Shown one piece after another: positions 4,427 through 7,560 of a stretch of 7,560 nucleotides of DNA. Position numbers and translations under genes: made by a program. Positions within the stretch are counted from its first letter, which is position 1. Each line of letters starts with the position of its first letter. Under the pieces are notes generated by a model. The model was not told the origin of the DNA. It searched no databases and worked only from the letters and a program-made list of their open reading frames with translations. The stretch lies in contig PFCN01000026.1 in NCBI GenBank assembly GCA_002774705.1, forward strand, positions 7,144-14,703. The letters are read 5' to 3'. This stretch comes from Candidatus Niyogibacteria bacterium CG10_big_fil_rev_8_21_14_0_10_42_19 (GTDB taxonomy: Bacteria > Patescibacteriota > Minisyncoccia > 1-14-0-10-42-19).

Positions 4427-6448
4427 ATGATACAAAAATTAAAATTAAATAGAAAATTATTCGTAACAGCTTTAGTGGTTGTGTCGGTTTTGATATTCAT
4501 ATCGTCAAGTTTTGTTGCGGAAGCGGATGATGCTTTGGATGTCGCTGGAGCGGCCGCGGAGGCTAAGAAAAGTGGCGGAGCAGGAACTGTCGCTACCGTT
4601 GCAGGTACAGCGGTATTGATGGTAGTCAATGTTGTTTTAAAAGCACTTCTTTCTTTCGTGATACTCTTATATGAATTTGCCGGTAAATTGGTGGAATTCT
4701 CCATTGGAGCAAGCACCGACACGCTCTCGGATATCACGCACATAGCTGTCGGGTGGGCCGCTTCCAGGGATCTGGCTAATATATTTTTTATTTTTGTTCT
4801 TTTGGTTGTTGCCATCGCGACCATTCTTCGTCTTGAAAATTACGGGATAAAGCGTCTTTTACCGAAGCTTATCATAATCGCCATTCTGATCAACTTCAGT
4901 CTTTTAATTACGCAGTATGTGGTTATGCCGTCCAACTGGCTTTCCCTTCATTTTGTTGAGCAGATAAAAGCCGAAAGTGTAAGCGTGCAGGCCGCATTAA
5001 GCAACATGCTTCTAGCAAAGACGTCCTTAAACGTCAATACGGAGAATACTGTCCAGGGATATGAGGCGCCCCACGGAGATCTTTTTAAAGTATCCGATGC
5101 AAATACGGGATCCTTCTTTAATAACACCATGTCTTATCTTGTTACTGGGAGTACCCTTAATACCGAAATAACGAGAGCGACCGTTAGTCTTTTTTCCATC
5201 GTCTTTTTCTTTATCGGCGCTTTTGTCTTTTCGGCTATTTTTATAATGGTACTCATAAGAACCGTTGTTTTGATGTTCCTGATGGTTTTGTCTCCACTGG
5301 CTTTTCTTTTTCATATTTTGCCGGCGACCCAAGGATATGCCCGAAAATGGTGGCAGACGCTTTTGTCGCAATCTTTCTTTTTGCCGGCGCTTTTGTTTTT
5401 GATATATTTAACGAATATTTTGAACACCTCCGTGCTTCAGGCGCAAATAACTCGCACCTCTAACGTTTTGGTTGATTATAAATTAATGTTTACGTTCGCC
5501 TTAATGACAGTGATGCTTCTTGCTAGCTTGTCAATTGCCCGGCAAATGGGAGCTTACGGCGCTGGGGCGGCGATTTCATGGTCTAAGGCCGCCTATATGG
5601 GTGCCGCAGGTTATGCCGGGGTTGTGCTTGCGGCGCGTCCCGCGGCGCGCGCCGCGAGGGCTTATACTGAATCCAAGACCGGTAAGAGATTTGCCGCGGA
5701 GAGTAAAATTATTGGCGGGGCTGTTTTCAAGGGCATGCAGAAGGCATCAACAATGGGCGGTCTTCCTAAAACCGAAAAAGAAGAGCTTGAGCTTTTGAAA
5801 AAACTTCCTTCCGAGATTAGGGCCCAGCGTTTCGGCAATCTTTCGGGAGGCCAAAAGAGAGCTGTTTTGGGAGGCATGAACGCCGGAGATTTGCAGGAAT
5901 TGGGCCTCGGTATGGATAAACGCAAACAAGCCGGAGAATTTACAAAAGAAGTAAGGACGCTGGCGCCGGGTCGTGAAAAAGAACTGCAAAAGGTTTTGCC
6001 CGGGTTTGCCGAAAACTATGACAGAGATCTGATAAATAAAGTGAATTTTGCGGAAACTCCGGCAGATCATATTGTAAATAATGCCAAGCTTCGGGAGGCG
6101 GTCTTTAAACACTCCAGCCCTAAACAGGTTCAACAGATACTTGAACGAAGCGACAAACTTTCTGACGCATACAGAGAGGATATGGATAAAGCATGGCGTG
6201 ATTCAGGGGAGAGCGTTGATAAAGTTGTGGACACGTTCAATACGGAGAGAAATACCGGTATGGCCCAACTTTTCCGTTCAAGGCAAAAATTGAAGGATTT
6301 ATTGGGGCTTGAAGAACCGTTGCCTCCTCCGTCTCCGTTACCCCCTCCACAAGGCCCTAAAGATAGTTACACAAAAGCACGTTCTTCGGGTGGTAATCCT
6401 CCACCTCCTCCTCCGGGGGGCGCGGCCAAAGAATTTACCGGGCCTTAA
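4427..6448 (+). CDS. VirB6/TrbL-like polytopic membrane protein of a type IV secretion-like system
   Basis: This is a 673-residue protein. VirB6/TrbL proteins form the inner-membrane channel part of type IV secretion systems. Hydrophobic segments lie at about 11-30 (signal or first anchor, possible cut after AEA at 33), 57-83, 116-134, 147-167, 250-274, 276-298, 316-334, 353-372 and 383-402. The block RTVVLMFLMVLSPLAFLFHI (278-297) followed by GYARKWWQTLLSQSF (303-317) is the recognisable VirB6/TrbL signature: a helix ending in SPLAF, then a short loop with a Trp pair. Residues 168-249 form a polar loop, probably external. After the last membrane helix come about 270 soluble residues: an Ala/Arg-rich stretch (400-412), a charged helical region (445-628) and a Pro-rich tail (631-664). 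The charged tail is probably cytoplasmic. An LSGGQ string at 472-476 looks like coincidence. The ATG lies 32 bases after the previous stop, A-rich, with no Shine-Dalgarno site. The VirB6-like identity is fairly good; substrate (DNA or protein) is unknown. Confidence 0.75.
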   Translation: MIQKLKLNRKLFVTALVVVSVLIFISSSFVAEADDALDVAGAAAEAKKSGGAGTVATVAGTAVLMVVNVVLKALLSFVILLYEFAGKLVEFSIGASTDTLSDITHIAVGWAASRDLANIFFIFVLLVVAIATILRLENYGIKRLLPKLIIIAILINFSLLITQYVVMPSNWLSLHFVEQIKAESVSVQAALSNMLLAKTSLNVNTENTVQGYEAPHGDLFKVSDANTGSFFNNTMSYLVTGSTLNTEITRATVSLFSIVFFFIGAFVFSAIFIMVLIRTVVLMFLMVLSPLAFLFHILPATQGYARKWWQTLLSQSFFLPALLFLIYLTNILNTSVLQAQITRTSNVLVDYKLMFTFALMTVMLLASLSIARQMGAYGAGAAISWSKAAYMGAAGYAGVVLAARPAARAARAYTESKTGKRFAAESKIIGGAVFKGMQKASTMGGLPKTEKEELELLKKLPSEIRAQRFGNLSGGQKRAVLGGMNAGDLQELGLGMDKRKQAGEFTKEVRTLAPGREKELQKVLPGFAENYDRDLINKVNFAETPADHIVNNAKLREAVFKHSSPKQVQQILERSDKLSDAYREDMDKAWRDSGESVDKVVDTFNTERNTGMAQLFRSRQKLKDLLGLEEPLPPPSPLPPPQGPKDSYTKARSSGGNPPPPPPGGAAKEFTGP

Positions 6449-6454
6449 TTTAAT

Positions 6455-6460
6455 AAAGGA
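6455..6460 (+). promoter_or_regulatory. Shine-Dalgarno site that decides the next start
   Basis: AAAGGA at 6455-6460 is the only good Shine-Dalgarno-like site before a gene in this window. It is 9 bases from the TTG at 6470 but 15 from the in-frame ATG at 6476. Spacing favours the TTG; codon preference favours the ATG. The two products differ by only two residues. Confidence 0.5.
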
Positions 6461-6469
6461 CATTAACTT

Positions 6470-7465
6470 TTGAATATGCAAAAATTTACACCCGAACAAT
6501 TAAGAGAAAAATTTTTAAAACTGCCGCAGGATCTGCGCGACGCGGTTTTTTCCGAAGAAATTTCGGTGACGATAACGGCTATCGGCAAGAAATATAATTT
6601 TCTTCTGGATAAAATAGGCGAATTGGACGACGAGGCGATGAATGTTGTGTTCGGGATAACCCATCCGAAAGATTTTATTTCAAATCTCGAGACGCGCCTA
6701 AAAATAGACCGTAAAACAGCGGGGGAGATAGCAAACGAAATAAACCAGCAGGTTTTTTTAAAATTAAGAGAGTCGCTTAAAAAAGTTCATAAAATAGAAG
6801 ATGGGGCAAAAGATGGAGTGTCTTCGGGTTTATTAAAAGAAGGTAAGTTTTTTGGCGGGACTCCGAGTGAGACCCAAAGCAAGCCTTTCGACAAGTTTCC
6901 GCCGGAGGCGGACAAGCAGGGCAAGCCTAAAATTCCATTTTCGGATCTCAAAAATTCCATCCCTCCTTATAAAGATTCTGAAGAAAAGTTTAAATTGCCC
7001 ACTCCGATTATCCCACCGAAACCCGCGACGGAAGATAAGTTAAAGTCGGCCTCTTTTGTTCCGACCCCTCCGATACGCCAACAAGTAAAGCTGGAAGAGA
7101 AAACAGCTTTGTCCGCTGGACTTTCGGATATTTTACAAAAATCAGTTCCTCCGGTTAAAAATGAGTTTGAAAAAGATAAATCCGCCGAATCCGTTAAAAT
7201 CGGGTTAAAGCCGGAGATCCCAAAACCGCTCGAATCCCTAAAACCAATTGAGCCCGCAAAAACCGAACCCCCCGCATCCCCTGGAATTTCTATTTTTGAG
7301 AAAAAATTGAAAGATGAGATATTCCGCCAGATGCCGGAGGAGACAAAAAAAGAAATGGACGTGCCCCAGAACGACTATATGACGGGGAAATATAAAAATA
7401 CTTCTGATCCGTATTTATTAAAACCTGAACCTTCGGAAATAAAACCGAAGGATAGGGCTGCTTAA
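6470..7465 (+). CDS. Uncharacterised protein: helical N-terminal domain and disordered Pro/Lys-rich region
   Basis: This is a 331-residue protein with no signal peptide and no membrane segment, so cytoplasmic. Residues 1-108 form a compact-looking helical domain with a LP-D-L-R-D-A-V-F start, a KKYN-LLDKIGELD-EAM-VVFGITHP-DFI core and an IA-EIN-QVF--LRESL end. From memory, similar domains of unknown function occur in many Parcubacteria, often as separate genes near pilus or secretion loci. Residues 120-270 are rich in Pro, Lys, Ser and Glu and should be disordered. A final conserved-looking element covers 271-317 (SIFEKKLKDEIF...PEETKK...YKNTSDPY) and may be a binding segment. No cysteine is present. 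It lies 21 bases after the VirB6-like gene. The start is TTG at 6470 (from Shine-Dalgarno spacing) or ATG at 6476. It may be a cytoplasmic partner of the VirB6-like protein's soluble tail; this is inferred from the operon only. Confidence 0.75.
   Translation: MNMQKFTPEQLREKFLKLPQDLRDAVFSEEISVTITAIGKKYNFLLDKIGELDDEAMNVVFGITHPKDFISNLETRLKIDRKTAGEIANEINQQVFLKLRESLKKVHKIEDGAKDGVSSGLLKEGKFFGGTPSETQSKPFDKFPPEADKQGKPKIPFSDLKNSIPPYKDSEEKFKLPTPIIPPKPATEDKLKSASFVPTPPIRQQVKLEEKTALSAGLSDILQKSVPPVKNEFEKDKSAESVKIGLKPEIPKPLESLKPIEPAKTEPPASPGISIFEKKLKDEIFRQMPEETKKEMDVPQNDYMTGKYKNTSDPYLLKPEPSEIKPKDRAA
6879..6928 (+). repeat. In-frame palindromic insert bounded by 8-base direct repeats
   Basis: GCAAGCCT occurs at 6879-6886 and again at 6921-6928. 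Between them lies a 34-base segment containing the hairpin TCCGCC (6898-6903) / GGCGGA (6907-6912). The repeat-to-repeat distance is 42 bases, exactly 14 codons, and the frame is kept through the disordered region of the gene. The GC-rich core resembles the stem of the lnt terminator (AGGCGGATTCGCCT). Confidence 0.5.
7430..7451 (+). repeat. Small hairpin near the 3' end of the last complete gene
   Basis: CCTTCGG (7430-7436) pairs perfectly with CCGAAGG (7445-7451) around an 8-base A-rich loop, ending 12 bases before the stop codon. No T-run follows, and another frame begins three bases after the stop, so it is not a terminator. It could affect translation of the next gene or mRNA stability. 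Confidence 0.4.
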
Positions 7466-7468
7466 AAT

Positions 7469-7560
7469 ATGAGTCCCGTTAGAGGTCGCAGACACAACAT
7501 AAACCATGTCAAGGATAACAAAGTCAAATTTAATATTAATTATTTTAAGACACGATACAT
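7469..7560 (+). CDS. Start of a further operon gene (partial, unidentified)
   Basis: An ATG three bases after the preceding stop opens a frame with no stop through 30 complete codons to the window edge. It begins MSPVRGRRHNINHV and continues with a Lys/Asn-rich stretch. The N-terminus is basic and polar, with no signal peptide or membrane segment so far. The tight spacing supports membership of the operon, possibly with coupled translation. A weak AGGG (7454-7457) lies 11 bases upstream. It does not resemble the start of a VirB4- or PrgI-like protein. The product cannot be named from this fragment. Confidence 0.5.
   Translation, partial: MSPVRGRRHNINHVKDNKVKFNINYFKTRY

Noticed and set aside
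5841..5855. LSGGQ string (residues 472-476 of the VirB6-like protein), identical to the ABC ATPase signature
   Set aside because: No Walker A, Walker B or other nucleotide-binding motif lies near it, and the region is a charged helical tail after membrane helices. The five-residue match is best seen as chance.

Overview
The window looks like a stretch of a Patescibacteria/CPR genome, most likely Parcubacteria-like. The grounds are the gene content and style: a calcium-binding 'DTDGD..KDWEE..WGTDP' protein, a secreted protein with 'CGDGIC..GE' cysteine repeats, a VirB6/TrbL-like membrane protein and a proline-rich unknown in one tight run. Intergenic DNA is AT-rich, Shine-Dalgarno sites are few, GTG and TTG starts occur, and GC-rich 'CCGCC..GGCGG' palindromes are present. 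This assignment rests on recognition, not on a search. TGA acts as a stop here, so the TGA=Gly lineages (Gracilibacteria/Absconditabacteria) are not supported.

Layout. (1) Bases 1-57 hold the possible start of a minus-strand gene with a signal-peptide-like N-terminus, divergent from lnt. (2) Bases 94-1770 encode an apolipoprotein N-acyltransferase family protein: a membrane domain, then a nitrilase-like domain with the Glu-Lys-Cys triad, but without two residues that flank the nucleophile in E. coli Lnt. (3) Bases 1758-1897 hold three hairpins in a row, the last with a T-tract, forming a terminator region. The rest of the gap, to 2066, is AT-rich and carries an extended -10 promoter at about 2022-2030. 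(4) From 2067 to the right edge, five genes run in the same direction with gaps of 12, 32, 21 and 3 bases, so probably one operon: a membrane-anchored thrombospondin-type-3-like calcium-binding protein; a secreted protein with a poly-Gly/Cys-repeat/poly-Gly/poly-Pro tail; a VirB6/TrbL-like polytopic protein with a long soluble C-terminal region; a soluble protein with a helical N-terminal domain and a disordered Pro/Lys-rich remainder; and the first 30 codons of one more gene.

How the genes may work together. The VirB6-like protein suggests part of a type IV secretion or DNA-uptake-like machine in the cytoplasmic membrane. The two genes before it are predicted to act on the outside of the membrane and the gene after it on the inside. 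No VirB4 ATPase or other diagnostic component lies within the window, so the machine is inferred. The most unusual sequence is the 3' end of the secreted gene (4077-4394). It consists of two sets of short G-rich tandem repeats, a 38-residue duplicated cysteine module, and a Gly-to-Pro codon switch centred on a perfect 14-base palindrome, all just before the stop codon and 32 bases upstream of the VirB6-like gene.
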